Positions 31,545 to 56,511 of a DNA stretch of 64,000 nt are shown here, piece by piece (the first letter of the stretch is position 1; each line of letters begins with the position of its first letter). The position numbers and the translations under genes are program-made. The notes beneath the pieces are model-generated. The model had not been told where the DNA came from. It ran no database searches and saw only the letters and a list, made by a program, of their open reading frames with translations. Source of the stretch: Seriola aureovittata (Eukaryota; Chordata; Actinopteri; Carangiformes; Carangidae). Location of the stretch: contig NC_079375.1 in the NCBI RefSeq assembly GCF_021018895.1, forward strand, positions 17,419,992-17,483,991. Direction: 5' to 3'.

Positions 31545-31979
31545 TCACAGTGAAGACTGTGATATGATGTTAGGATTTTCCCTACATAGATTTGTTCTGC
31601 CGGTCCAGTCCACTTCTCTGGATGTGTAGATTTGTTTCATAATATAATAAGTGTAATCAGAGTCCAGATCTGTGGGCAATAAAAATGTGGAAATGAAATG
31701 CACTGACTCGATGATATTACCATTAAGTTTCAGACAAAGACATTTAGTGTCAGCAATTGAAGGTAAGTGTTTTTGAGCATTTATGCTGTGCTTAAGTGCA
31801 CGTTGTGCTGCAGCACAAGCAAGAAGAATAAAAACACATCTCTCTGGAGAATAACCTTTGTCAACAACTGTGGTGATGAATCTGGATGCAGTTGTTATTG
31901 CTGCTTCAGAGATTGAGACACATGACTCATATAATTGAAAAGCAAGTGTCTTAAAAGTACATGCAATAGACAATATCAT
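31545..31979 (-). other. Unrecognised 144-codon minus-strand ORF
   Basis: An open frame of 144 codons in AT-rich sequence, with stretches such as ISEAAITTASRFITTVVDKG and LACAAAQRALKHSINAQKHL that look protein-like. I recognise no family. No promoter, splice or polyadenylation context was found. It may be a mobile-element fragment or a chance frame. Confidence 0.15.
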
Positions 31980-33082
31980 GTTCCTCTTTAAAGAAGGCCA
32001 AAATGTCTAAAATTTCTGAGATAATTTTCAAAGTGAACGCCATGAAAATTGTTCCCATATGAGGATGAACTGACTTATGCAAATTGTGATACATTATAAA
32101 CCAGGACAAAAGAACAAGCTTATGAAAAAATCTGCTCCATTTAGCAGTAACAGCTCAATTTAGAGTCTTCATGAACCATTTCACTTTCCATTTACAAGAA
32201 AAGTACAGGTAATTTTTTTTTTTTTGGGTACCCAAACCTTCCCTAACAAGGATTCAGGCTTTGAACATACGAGCTCAACTTCGCCAAACATGTCGCTAAA
32301 GGCTCATACTAACTTTCTAAGTTTTAGGCTACACTATTTCCAATTTCACAGCACTTCATTGACTTTGACATAAGAGCAAAATATATAATTCTATGAAACT
32401 GCTGCTGCCTCCATCTGAAGGAGACTTATCTGTTTTTATCATGAGTTGGAACTTGGAGTGTAGGTTTTCAGGTTTACTGGATTCATCAGAAATGATGACA
32501 CAAATTAAAGGGGAATTCAGTGATATTGAGACTGTATAAAATATACAAAATGAAAACTGTTCTTGGATTTAAAAGTATTTAAGAGTGGATTCCACCTGAA
32601 GTATCTCTCCCATCACATCACATCACATCATGTCGTGTTCATGTTCTTTTCTTCGGTCTCCTCCCCTCTCTGCTCTCCATCTTCATCACATTTGCTGCAC
32701 CATGCCTCTGACAGCGATTACAACTTCAGTTTTTCTTCCTCAGAGAATTGCTCAGGCTCACTAATGTCGATTGGGGAGCATCTGTAAACAGAATGCAAAC
32801 AGCCATCTTCATGTCGCTTTAATGAGGCTCAAGGACTCCACACTGTGCTTCCTGATTCACTGAATGATTTCCTTGTATGCTTTGGTGTGACAGCCATGTT
32901 CTGTAGCAGGTTAGTCTGACCTCGTTGGCTTCACTGTTCTCACTTTCCTTAAAAGTATCCCAGTAACTGCCAGTGAAACTCTCTCAAGCAGAACGAAGCT
33001 GCCACCTCGGTGCTTCAGAGCAGAGTGCATGTTAAATGCTTAATGAGCTGCGCCTACTTTCCTCCAGACTTTGCACTTTGAA

Positions 33083-33410
33083 TTACAACTGTAAAGAGTT
33101 TGATTCTGGCTTCATCAGACCACAAAATCTTTGATGCACCGTCTTGTAGTCTCTTTGTACCAACTCCAGTCGTGCTGTCCCTGACTGGCTCCTTATGCCC
33201 ATTCTACCATGTAGGACAGACTTATGAAGTGCTGCGCTGACTGTTGTCCTTCCAGAGAGATCTGCCTCCACAGCCAACAGGGCTCTGATGATGACCAACA
33301 TCCTTCTTCCTGGGTTTACGAGGATGAGCTGTAGATAGAGTCCGTCTGCTGCTATATAAGGTTTCCAATTCAAATCATCTGACACTGTTCTTCAGTTCTA
33401 TGCCTCCTCA
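33083..33410 (-). pseudogene. Tc1/mariner transposase relic
   Basis: On the minus strand the order of conserved Tc1 blocks can be followed. A degraded TTVSAALHKSVLHGRMG (the 'S..LH..GL.GR' block) is followed by ARLELVQR and, after a frameshift, KILWSDEARIKLF, which corresponds to the VLWSDESK motif around the second catalytic aspartate. Stops and frame changes break the reading frame and the C-terminal catalytic part is missing. Terminal inverted repeats were not found. The element is long dead. Confidence 0.7.
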
Positions 33411-33570
33411 CTGTTCTGGCTGTGAATCTTACGCAGAGGCCAAGAGTACATGGCTCTGAACTGCACTGTCATCTACTGGACTTGAGAAACTTACAGTGTG
33501 TATTTTGACCTACTTCCCATCTTTTGAACTGACCCGGTGGACAGGAATCAAGGATTTGGATTTAGCTGAG

Positions 33571-33835
33571 TGAACGGCTACAACTAACAACTATTTTCTT
33601 ACAGATTAATCTGTAGAACATTTGGAAACAATGAAAAAAATCCCCCTCACAGTATTGTAGGTGATCGCATTAAATGTGTCTTTTTGTCATTTTTTCCATT
33701 TGTCCAATAATTTACTATAAGTCTAAGAAATGCAGCAATTTCTCACATTCGAGATGTGAAAAATATCAAGTCTTTGGCATTTAGCTTGACAAAATATTAA
33801 TCAATTATCAACATAGTAGCAGATGTAGTTGAGTG
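33571..33835. repeat. Degenerate 'TCGATTAAT'-type dispersed repeat
   Basis: The block opens with ACGGCTACAACTAACAACTA and runs through TTTCTTACAGATTAATCTGT to AATATTAATCAATTATCAAC, the recognisable skeleton of a very common teleost repeat. It has no coding content. Called by pattern recognition only. Confidence 0.45.
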
Positions 33836-35879
33836 TCACAGTAAAAGGGTGGAATACTTCACCCAAATCATTTGTTTTTCAGTTTTCATGCATGCAAACA
33901 AAGTGTTAAAGGTTATTGTTTGAGATTAATCAAAAATGAGGCAGATATGGATAAAATCTTAAATCATTGTATATGTAATTTTATGCACAATTGCTGAAGT
34001 GGTTCACAATGTGGAGGGATCAGGACTCCCAAAGGGATTTCAGATAAATGTGAGGGGTTGTTAAACGGATACTTTTCTTCTTGTGAAATTCTGGATACTT
34101 CCACCTCTTCAGGCCTATAAAAATCCTTCAAAAACATATAGTCTGATTTATTTTAAGGTGTCACAAGCCAAAAAGGTCTGGAATCAGTGGCTTAAGACAT
34201 TAAATATTTAAGAAAAAATTGCCTGTGTATAAATTCAGTCAGAATCTATGAGAAAGTTATTTACTGTATATATTACCCAACACCCTCTAAAATATTACAA
34301 AAACAGGTTGGGCGCTTTCTATGGGCAAAGTGAGAACATTTAGTTCATTAGCACAACAGTGTAGAGACAACCGAGACAAAGTTGATAAACAGATAGAGAG
34401 GGTAAGAGCATAAAGAGGATTGTGTAATGACCCACTCAGAGGAGGCAGTTTGCGTTGGCTGTTACATCTGTTGCTTACATGTCTGGGAAGACAAAGTGAT
34501 TTAATAGACTGAAACACATTCAAAATCAGACACACAGCAACGTGTTCGCTGCAGTAATCATCTTCTTATACAAACACCTGTGGCCCACCATCAGTCACAA
34601 CATCTGATATGAATGTTTTGTTTTAAAAAAAGAAAACAGTTAGATGCTGGTGCAGTTAAGGTGGAGGATTTTTTTTTCTGGTGTTTTGGTTGAGAGGAAC
34701 AAGAGGAGGAGGTTCTTCTCTTCTTGAGAGAAGGCAGGTTTGATTACCATCTTCATTCACAATGAAGTGATGCATATTGAATATACCAGAGGGGATAGAT
34801 TTCAAGAATCCTACCATTCCCTCGGATAAACAGTACTGGCCTTCGCCATCTCCTTTGAAACATTGGTTTACATTTGCAACTAGGCCACTGTTGGGTCACA
34901 GTACGCAACATACATAGAGCACATATATACGCAGGAGGTTCTGCCAGGAACATATTCTTTTAATGCCATGTATTAAAAAAAAACAGCAAAAAGACTTTCT
35001 CCGTTGAAGTACAATGCTTTTTTCCTGAGATAAAAACATTTTCCTGGAAACATACAGTGTGATTATGATCCACTTACAGTCAGTCAGCAGCGGCTGGAAT
35101 TATACATCTCACTAGGGAAATAGAAATCTTTGCTACAATGAGAAAAGCAGTTTGCTGATTGTTGATTCTGTAATGTTTGGGAATAAAAACAAAAATGTTC
35201 TGTATTCAAAATGTTTTCAACATAATTTACACTCGAGAGAACCATTTGTTTGGAAGACACTCGAGAGAACTTTAAAAATAAAAACCTGGTTTAAAACTTC
35301 CCCAGCTGCATTTAGCTGCATTAGTAAAGGAGACTCGGATGATGCTCACTTGATATCCCCTCTGGTCAAGTATCGAACCAAGGTGTCTTTAAAGGCGAGG
35401 TCTGTAGGGATAATATCTGGAGCACATGGTTATAAATAACACTTTTAATAAGGTGCAGCCACCTTACACACCTTATTAAACACTTTATTTTTAACTGTCT
35501 GTTCCAGATCTCATTGTGTTGTCCTCAAGTAAAGTAAACTTGGATAATGCATGTTCTTACCGTAGCAGGAGGAACATTTACATCGCAGGCTGTGTGTTGG
35601 TAGATGTAACAACATCCACCTAACGTGAGGAGGTCAATTTGTGATCCTTTAGCTGAGGAGTCAGTTTCACATTGTTGTTTACCGTGGCTATAAGTGTAAG
35701 AAATCTGGGACTGACAAAACCACTACAGTACTATAAAAGTCTTTGCCCCAGAGGGTGTAAGATGAGAAGAACCTCCATCCTCTGTGAAACTGATGAAACT
35801 GAGCAGCCTCAGTTGTAATGTTTGTTTCTGGACGGTTTGGTGTTGTGAAGTTGTTGCAAGAAAAAAAATATACCTGAGG

Positions 35880-47643
<11,764 letters not shown>

Positions 47644-49896
47644 TCATGACTCCTCATTGCCTGAGTCATCCTCATCGTAGCAGCAGTCGCCATCCCCGCC
47701 CTCCACGTCATCGTCGTCATAGTAATAGTCATAGAAGAGGTCGGAGCCTTCATCGGGAGGCGGGATGCGTGTCCGGACACAGTACTCGGCCAGCGTGGTG
47801 GGGACTTTCACGCCGTCACGCTCAGCTTCTGCCTTAGTGGCCAAAACCTGTTTCCTGAGAGAGATATAAAGAACATACACAGTGGTAAGACAACACCGAC
47901 TCTTCAGAAAGAGCTTCTTCAGCTTTGATATGCTATGATAGTATTGTATGACATTTTACCTGATGATTTCTACATATTCCCGATCCTTGCCCTTGCTGTC
48001 CCTCCATTTACGATACATGACGGAAGCGTCCACATTCGCAGGAGAAAAGGTGTTGGGTTCATTCAGCAGCGAGATCACACTCAGTAAAATGGTTCTGGAA
48101 GAAAACACAGAGGTGAGAGGAAAATAAGACTGTTAAACCTACAACACTGTCACAAAATACCCTCCTTTAGAGATATGGCCATTGACTATTTATTATTTAT
48201 TATAAATTATTTATTTGATTAACAAACATGGAATATTTTATCTACTTTCTCACTTATGTCAGTTTTCTTATAACCTGTATTTTACAGATATTCAACAGAG
48301 CTACGTAAATCAGAGCAGCAAGTAAAGATTATTTTCACTATTGATTTATCTGCCAATAACTTTGGGTTAGGGTTTTAATTAACCTTTGGTTAAATAAAAT
48401 TTTAAACACTATGAGCTGCTCTAGATGTGAGTGCAGCGTAATCCCCAAAATTACAATTTTTATCTTTTGATCAGTGATGGAAAATTTCTTGATGTGGCGG
48501 TGATTTCAACAAGGGAAATATTTTAAAATGTCATGTTTTAAACTGAGCTGTAATAGCTACACATTGTGCCGTTCTAAAGCAAACAGAAGGAAGATGTTTA
48601 TTGACAGCTCTGTTCATAAACAGATCACATTACACATGTGGCGCTGAATACCCAGATATGGATTCAATGTTAGATTCTGGGAACTTCTGAAGAGACTCCA
48701 CTGAAGACAAATGTCATGTGATAAGGGTATGAGTCAGGTAAATTATTGAAGTGGTTGAGGTAGGACAAAGCAGGGAGGTTGCCTACACAGAAAAGAGAGA
48801 CATATGAGGAGAGATAATGAGGGAGTGTGCTAACCGGACATTCTGGGTGGGATTCCATCTCTCTGAAGGCAGCTCTCCGCTCTGTGGGTCGTCCACTGGA
48901 GGGTGCAATATAGAAATACACACATCTCCATTCTAAAACAGAGGAAATCAACTCTTTTCAATATTTGATGCATCGTGTAGACATTAATAAGAGCACACAC
49001 AAGCATGAAGATAAAACTGAGCCAGGCTGTGATACTACACCTCGTAGATGTTGGGGTGCCACATCTTGGTGAGGAACCGGAAGGCAGGAGGGGAGTACGG
49101 GTAGTCTATAGGGAACTTGATCCGAGCCTAGGACACAAAACAGACCTGTACATCTAGCTGCAAACTGTATTGCTACAATATCAGACAATTTTTACTAACA
49201 GGCCTGATTGTTATTGATGGTGTTGTCATGTGAGTGGTGCTTTTATCTGTAAAAGTTTCTCAGTGAATGTTGATTATGTTTTTAAGAAATGCATGTATTC
49301 TAAGTGCTCAAACCACTGAATACCTTTGGAGCAAGCTTGACAATTTTTAAAGTAGTTCATAATTCTCTCATATAACTGCATGGTGCAGTATGGCAACCTG
49401 GACAGTGAATGAAGGTTCAAACAAACTAATTAGATGGCATTAGAGCCAACTATGGGCTTTTTGGGAACAGAGGGTGAGGAGGAAGGTTAAGTGTTTCCTG
49501 GAAAAGCTTTCTCACCGACCCACGGGAAACTGGCTTGCTTAGAAAGTCTTTTTTCTCTCCATTCCTATGGTGTTTACTTAAATGTGTATATTGCGTTTAC
49601 TATTTGGAAGCATCATTGTGTCCCTGCTGCTATTATGTGCTGTATGTTTTAATGAACTGCCAGATGTGCCAAAGACGATATATATAAAAAAAATTGTATT
49701 CTATTCTTACCTTAAAATACCCCCCTTCATAATGAGTGTTTGGGGGTCCGAAAATGGCCACCTCCCAGTTGTACAAATCAGCCTCGTCCACCAGTGTTAT
49801 TTTGAATCCCTCGACAGGTTCCTCCTGAAGACTCTTCATTTCCAACATGAGTGCTTTCTGTGAACTGGCTACATGAGAGGGGTCGTGTTGCGCCAT
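47644..49896 (-). CDS. cdc34: Ubiquitin-conjugating enzyme E2 CDC34 (UBE2R type)
   Basis: This is the E2 enzyme that extends K48-linked ubiquitin chains on substrates of SCF ligases, such as CDK inhibitors. Exons, in transcript order: 49711-49896, 49041-49127, 48835-48932, 47960-48094, 47644-47854; 717 bases, 238 residues (human CDC34 236). The catalytic cysteine is in [10 protein letters not shown] (about residue 96). The acidic-loop insertion that defines this E2 class, [16 protein letters not shown], is present, as is the acidic C-terminal tail that binds the cullin-RING. The sequence has features of both CDC34 and its paralogue UBE2R2 (the end DDSGNEES is UBE2R2-like). The name rests on [10 protein letters not shown] and on the 19p13.3-type neighbours. 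A teleost cdc34 duplicate cannot be excluded. Confidence 0.92.
48326..48360. repeat. Short fragment of 'TCGATTAAT'-type dispersed repeat
   Basis: GATTATTTTCACTATTGATT followed by TATCTGCCAATAAC, inside the cdc34 intron 48095-48834, is a recognisable but short fragment of the repeat also seen at 33571-33835. Confidence 0.3.
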
Positions 49897-51132
49897 GTTG
49901 GACTAGATAGCTTTCAAGATTATCTGGAGTCGACAGCCGACGGGTTTTGTTTACACGAGCACGGCTGAGTTAGCCTAACTGGGCAAACAACCTACCGACA
50001 CTGAAAAACAACTTGTATTTTCGATGGTCGGAGACAATGCAATAGGCCAAACCAGCCAGGCTGCGCACAAGCTGAACAAAGCTTGCGCTGATTTATTCCC
50101 AAACTAGATGAATTATTTACCAATGTCAATAATCAGAAACTGGTGAACAGGCCAAACCATTGTGGCTGACTGGCGTCCCGAGCTTCAGTTGATCTACCTG
50201 GCAGGGCAGCCACGGATATAAGCCGTAAATCTACTGGTAGCGCCTGGCTAACATAAGCTAGCTGACAAGCTCTACTTTACCGAGCAGCTGGAGCCGAGTT
50301 CACTGTGGCACCAACAGTTTCTAACTCCTTCCGAGAGCCTGAGTAGAAAAGAAAACACAGCTACTGGTCTAATATGGTCAGATATGTAGTTGATAATGTC
50401 CCAACACGGGACTGGGTACAGAATAATGTTGTTGAAAGGAGTCCCCTCTCCCCTCAAAACAGGCAATGGCGCGTTGTGTCATCTGGTATTTGTAGTTCAA
50501 TTTAACCTGTAAACATTACTTCTTCCCCTGAAAGCAACCAAGAAGCCACACAATTTCATAATAAAGGACGTGGTTATATGAACTCAGATTTAACTTATAG
50601 GACTTCGTTTAGTTGTGTCCATTATTTCTTGGATATTTTATTTCAAAGTGAATTCAGAGAACTACATTTGCCAGTCTCACGGCGTCACGAAAACGCGAAT
50701 GTTGTTTGTGTTTCTGAAAAGCTGCTCTGACCTATTTTCACTCTCAAATTATTTTAATACAACGTCACATCTCAGTGATGGTAATTCGATTTTGAATGTT
50801 AAATGTGCTGTAAAAACTGCAATTAAACGAAAAGGTTATTTATTTTAATTTTTTTCCCCCAATCTGTCCGCCTGATGTCTTTATTCTGCGCCACATTGTA
50901 AATAGCCCCTTTTAGGTGGCTTTCTACTGCCTGAGTAGTTAATTTTGTAACCAGAGAATTTATCGTATTGTTTTGTTAGTAATGTTAAAGGCTGACATGG
51001 ATGTTTACCAACTTCATTTATTGTTTCACAAATACATACGTTGTAGTTACACTGTAAGGACAGCAAACTGTTTTCTTTGTTACCTCTTATTTACGCGACA
51101 GAGTGCCAGTCGGACCCTCACTGAAGTTCGCG
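49897..51132. other. Divergent promoter region between cdc34 and cactin
   Basis: About 1.2 kb separates the cdc34 ATG (minus) from the cactin ATG (plus). It should hold both 5' UTRs and promoters. I saw no TATA box near either start; both are broadly expressed genes, so TATA-less promoters would be usual. No other coding feature is seen. ORFs of up to 134 codons here overlap cactin exon 1 in wrong frames. Confidence 0.55.
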
Positions 51133-54100
51133 ATGGGTTCGAAGTCACGACGTCGGTCCCGCTCCAGGTCCAGAAGTCGGAGCCGGGATCGGCGGAACAG
51201 GTCCAGAGTGAGCAGGTCTCGATCGCCGGAGGAAAGGAGAGGCCGCAGTCGGTCCGCCGAATCGAAAAGAACCGCCCGTGGTCGCGCACGGTCCGTCAGC
51301 AGGGACTCCAGCAATGGCTCTCCTGCCAGACGTCGGCCTCAACACAGGGACCGTCCAGGTTCCAGAAGCGGCTCTGAGAACGAGAGGAGGCGAGGACCAC
51401 ACCGCCCCAGAAGCAAGTCTAGGGGTCGATCATCCAGGTAACTGTCTCCGCTGTCTGGTGCTAGCTGGTTAGTATTGGTGTACAATGTTTTACACGTTTT
51501 CCGGTTCGATGTTACAGGATATAATGGTACACAAGGTGGTGAAATCACGATTTTGAGTATAGTAAAACAAGAAATGATTGTGTTAAGCTGTAAATTCTAT
51601 CGAATAATTAGGACCACGTGACTATTAGGCCCAGGTTTTTTCCTCTATATCGTTCGCACGTACTGTAACTCTCATGTCAGTTGATTAAAGATTGGCTGAG
51701 ATGTGTTGTTTGGCACCATTGACGTCAAGTTCTTTTGGTTGTTATGGTTGAATGCTTTTGCAAATTTAAAATCAATGTGGTAACTTTTGTGAGTCTTGGT
51801 CTGAAGATCATCTCTGCCACTATGTAAATGTGAAGACCTGCCAGTAAATATTAACACAGTAGCAAATTATCAACGCCTGCACAGTGTGGGTTTACTTCTT
51901 CAAGGAATTAGGGGTCATACACAGGAAACCCCTTACATGTCCTCTGTTAGAGTTTGCTGACATTTCTCTGGTGAATAGTAAAGAACAGATGTCCCTTTAG
52001 TCTCCAATATATGGGTGCTTACCAATGAGCGAAAATGGAAATGTACTAAATCAATTTTTCTGTCTCAGTTCTGATTCAGATGATCCCAAAATGAGGAGGA
52101 AGAGAAGAGAAATGGAGACCAGGAAAGGAACATCTCAAGAGAGGAGAACTGGAAGGTCCATGTCAGGCTCTGACTCCCATGATGGAAGCAGTGATAGAGA
52201 AAGAAGAAGACGGAGAAGCCCTGACAGAGGGAGTCCAGCCAGAGACCGACAAAGGAGGGAGTGGGACAGAGGTAGAGACAGGTGGAAGGGCGGCATCAGA
52301 GACGGGGAAAAAAAAAGAGAGAGAGACAAAAGCCAAGAGCAAGGGAGGAGGAGTGAAGATAGGGAACGAGGGAGGAGTGAAAGAAGCAGAGAGAGGGCCG
52401 ACAGAGACAGAGGGAGGCAGCGCTCCAGTTCACCCGAGTCGTCCGATAGCTCGGGGTCTCATCGCGAGACCCACGCAGTTAAAGAAAAGGAGGAGAAGAA
52501 AAAACAGAGGGATATGCTGAAAGCCCTGGAGACACCAGAGGAGAAGAGAGCCAGAAGACTGGCAAAGAAGGAAGCAAAGGAGAAGAAAAGGAGAGAGAAG
52601 ATGGGTTGGAGTGAGGAGTACATGGGGTACACCAATGCAGACAATCCCTTCGGTGACAACAACTTATTAGGCACATTCAAATGGCAGAAGGTGAGTTGGA
52701 GAGCAGCTCCCCAAAGTCACTGGTTCGTTCAATCACAGAAGTTTGTAAAGTTTCCTGTCATAACTTGACTTTAATATTGTATCTCATTCAAGAATCTTGT
52801 TTGTTTTTTGTTTGTTTGTGTTTTTCAGGCGTTGGATCTGAAAGGCATTGGCCATCTCGGAGAAAAAGACCTTAAAGAACGAAATAAACGCATTCAGGAG
52901 GAGAACCGCAGAGAGCTGCAGAAGGTATGAGCAGAAGGCTAGTTTTTTTTTTTTGTGACAGTGTAACGTTACAGAGTCATGAGAAACAGCCCTTTCATTA
53001 ACCACACTGCTGGTGTTAATGTAGGTAAAGCAGCTTCGTCTGGAGCGGGAGCGAGAGAAAGCCATGAGAGAGACGGAGCTGGAGATGCTGCAGAGAGAGA
53101 AAGAGGCAGAGCATTTCAAGACGTGGGCCGAACAGGAAGACAACTTCCATTTGCACCAGGCCAAACTACGGTGAGTTTTCAGCAACAGTTACTGCATATC
53201 CACACTGACAGCCTTCCCTTTTCATGTCGCAGAGGATTTGTTTTGTGGTGTTATTCACCTCGTGTATTTGAGCCGTTTGTTTGCACTACTCCAGTTAACT
53301 TCCAGAGGTTCTTACAACAGTTACTGAATATTCACACGCATTGTCTCGACATTCCTGTGCGCTGTGTGTGTTTAGGTCTAAGATTCGAATTCGTGACGGT
53401 CGTGCCAAGCCCATTGATCTTTTGGCGAAGTACATCAGTGCGGAGGACGACGACCTCGCCGTGGAGATGCATGAACCTTATACCTTCCTCAACGGACTCA
53501 CAGTCACTGACATGGATGACCTGCTGGAGGACATTAAGGTGTGTTGTTAAGTCACCTTCAAGGCTAAATGTTGTATAGCTGTGGCTTAGAATAGCTCTAA
53601 TCACACAGGATAACTTTTGCAAGGGAGGTGTGGTAATGTAATTAACTAGAATACTGTGAGTAAGTGCACCATAAAGATTGCAGTTGCAGAAATTGGTAAG
53701 AGTTTGGTAATCACCTCAAAGTCTGAACAAGATTGAGATCAAAATGAACATTTCAAAATAAATTGTGCACGGTAAAGCCATTATATTTAGAATTTCTATG
53801 TGATTATAGCATCTTTTAAATTATTCTGATGGTACAAGTTTTTATTTGTAGAAAAATTAGACTATCCCGCTGATAGTCAGTACAGTCTCTCTTTCAGCAG
53901 AATCATCTGAGTGTCCTCTGAGCCAGATATTTCTGCCAGTGTCTTTTCTTTTAAATGCCACTGGGGGGCACCGATTACCCAAGTTTTCAAAAAAATGTTG
54001 GTTGGAGTATATTTGAGATATCATGCTGTGACATATTTCTGTTAAAGTAACTTATTCATTTAGACATGAATTATGTGAACCATGTTTTGTCACTATAAAA

Positions 54101-56304
54101 AGTGTCATAATAAAGTCATATGCAGACTTTGAATGATCACCCAGCTCTTAAGGGTAAACTGATTATAGATGTTTTGACCCTAAACATGACAGAGGCCATG
54201 TTGTATTAGTTGTTTTTACACCTTTAAAAATAAAAATGAACATCTGTACATGGTTCACTGTAAGAGTGTTGTTACACTGGTAGGTGTATATGGAGTTGGA
54301 GCAAGGAAAAAATGTGGACTTCTGGAGAGACATGACGACCATCACTGAGGACGAGATCAGCAAACTGAGAAAACTGGAGGCCTCTGGGAAAGGACCAGGT
54401 ATGTAATTTTCCATGACATCACCAGAGGTTTTATACTTAGGCTCTGTTTGTCTTCTGCTGTGATGTTGTATGTGAAGTTGCATCTGTGTCAGTTCTCAAC
54501 GCCTGCCCTATTTTATTACTGTGGTGAATGCAACGGAAAATCATGCTCAACCACTGGTTTCTTTTCCTTTTTGTGTTTTTTCTTGAAACCTCAGGTGATC
54601 GTCGTGAGGGCATCAACACAGCTGTTAGCACTGACGTCCAGACGGTGTTCAAAGGAAAGACATACAGCCAGCTGCAGGCGCTGCACCTGAACATTGAGAC
54701 AAAGATTCGGGCTGGAGGATCCAATCTTGATATCGGTTATTGGGAGAGTCTTCTGCAGCAAGTCAGAGTCTACATGGCCAGAGCCAGGTACACATGTTGG
54801 AACGCCCATTGTTCCTCTGCTCCTGAATTAAATGAAATGCCTAATTTGAATGCCACTTTAGCATTTTATGGCAAGAAGTTATACAGATTGCAAACTGCCC
54901 GGTTACATTAAGTAACTCAGCAGTGGGATTTTGTGGGTGTAAAACTACAAATTTTATGTTTCAGGTTGAGGGAGCGACACCAAGATGTGCTGCGTCAGAA
55001 GCTGTTCAAGCTGAAACAGGAACAGGGAGTGGAAAGTGAACCTTTGTTCCCCATCATCAAAGAGGAGCCACAGAGTGATGAAGATGAGTAAGTTACCTGG
55101 AAACCACACGCTGCTCACATCCAGAAACGGTAGAGATCTGATGGTCTCATTGTGACCTGGGATTTCACTTCACATTACATTCATTCTCACTTCTGTGTTT
55201 CATTTGAGGATACATATTAAAACCTGAAAAATGCTTAAAAAAAAAAAAACTTGTGGATGCATTGACTCCTCACTTAAAGAAAATAACCCTAAATGTTTCA
55301 GCAGGGAGAGAGCGGGAGAGCAAACTAGGGAGGCAGCAACAGAAGAGCCTGGGCGGTCATCATCTTACTCCTCCACTAAAAGTAAGAACAGAGAAACAGA
55401 GGATGAAGAAGAGGAGGCTGGCCCATCCACATCCACAGCAGGAAACCAAGATGAGGACGGAGGACAAAAGGGTGACAGGAAGGATGAAGAGGACAAGGGC
55501 GAGGTGGTGGAGGCCGTGTTGACCGAGGAGGACCTGATCCAGCAGAGCCAGGCGGAGTACGACTCGGGGCGCTACAGTCCTACGCTCCTCATGCCCTCTG
55601 AGCTGCCGCTGGACACGCACACGATCACCCCCGAGGAGGACATACACAGGCTGCAGCTGGCACGCAGACAGCTACAGGTTACAGGTATGAGAGCATGACA
55701 AAAACACACATACAGAGAAAAAGAAAACTATACGTGCATGCAGAAAAATAAATCATCCAGCTTGTAGGAAATCATGAAAAATATGGCATTAACCTGAATT
55801 CTTTTTCTATCAGGTGATGCCAGCGAAAGCGCGGAGGACGCCTTCGTGCGTCGTGCTAAAGAGGGCATGGGCAATGATGAGGCCCAGTTCAGTGTGGAGT
55901 TCCCAGTCACAGGGAAGATGTACCTGTGGGCGGACAAATACCGCCCCAGGAAACCCCGCTTCTTCAACCGGGTCCACACAGGCTTCGAGTGGAACAAATA
56001 CAACCAGACGCATTACGACTTCGACAACCCTCCGCCCAAGATCGTCCAGGGATACAAGTTCAACATCTTCTACCCGGACCTGATCGACAAACGCTCCACC
56101 CCGCAGTACTTCCTCGAGCCCAGTCCCGACAACAAGGACTTTGGGATTTTGAGGTTCCACGCGGGCCCGCCCTACGAGGACATTGCCTTCAAGATTGTGA
56201 ACAGGGAATGGGAGTACTCGCACCGACACGGCTTCCGCTGTCAGTTCGCCAATGGGATCTTCCAGCTGTGGTTCCACTTCAAGAGGTACCGCTACAGGAG
56301 ATAA
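51133..56304 (+). CDS. cactin: Cactin, spliceosome-associated protein
   Basis: Cactin associates with the spliceosome and is needed for accurate splicing; it also modulates NF-kB/Toll signalling through IkB proteins. Exons: 51133-51437, 52069-52690, 52829-52924, 53025-53170, 53376-53538, 54284-54398, 54595-54787, 54965-55087, 55302-55684, 55814-56304; 2637 bases, 878 residues, longer than human (758). The first ~200 residues form an Arg/Ser- and Arg/Glu-rich low-complexity region of RS type. A charged coiled-coil region follows (LKERNKRIQEEN, REKEAEHFKTWAEQED). The conserved C-terminal domain contains KMYLWADKYRPRKPRFFNRV and ends HRHGFRCQFANGIFQLWFHF then KRYRYRR. The start is the first ATG in frame before the RS region. 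The acceptor of exon 9 is a NAGNAG pair (55299-55304). Confidence 0.96.
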
Positions 56305-56505
56305 GAGGCCAAATACCAGGATGGACCAAGAGCACCAGTCACCGGGTTTCATATGATACACAACATATTATTTAGATTGTACAGGCAATTTGCATTGTTG
56401 TATTGTTTCAGCTACTGTCACAGAAAAGCGGTTTGTTAAAGCTACAGATCTGTACTGTGTCTAAAAAAGTTAATTGTAATGTTTGAAAAAAAAAAAAAAT
56501 TACTC

Positions 56506-56511
56506 ATTAAA
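56506..56511 (+). other. cactin: Probable cactin polyadenylation signal
   Basis: ATTAAA lies 202 bases after the cactin stop codon and is followed by a T-rich stretch, giving a short 3' UTR. This is the commonest variant of the AATAAA signal. Confidence 0.55.

Larger units (their letters stand above)
27600..35480. other. Repeat-rich intergenic zone between rxfp3-like gene and sirt6
   Basis: Nearly 8 kb without a recognisable host gene. It contains a GATA-like tetranucleotide run (28476-28526), a decayed reverse transcriptase (28857-29160 and 29808-29925), an insertion inside it, a CATCA pentamer run (32611-32630), a Tc1 transposase relic (33083-33410) and a degenerate dispersed repeat (33571-33835). 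Two ORFs of 124 and 144 codons are described separately. TTTATT at 35484-35489, AATAAA on the minus strand, may end the sirt6 mRNA. Confidence 0.55.

Noticed and set aside
35152..35439. 95-codon plus-strand ORF downstream of sirt6
   Set aside because: No recognisable motif; it lies antisense to the probable sirt6 3' UTR and looks like a chance frame.
52979..53578. 199-codon ORF inside cactin
   Set aside because: It is the wrong frame across two cactin exons and an intron; the exon phases at 53025-53170 and 53376-53538 give the conserved cactin sequence.
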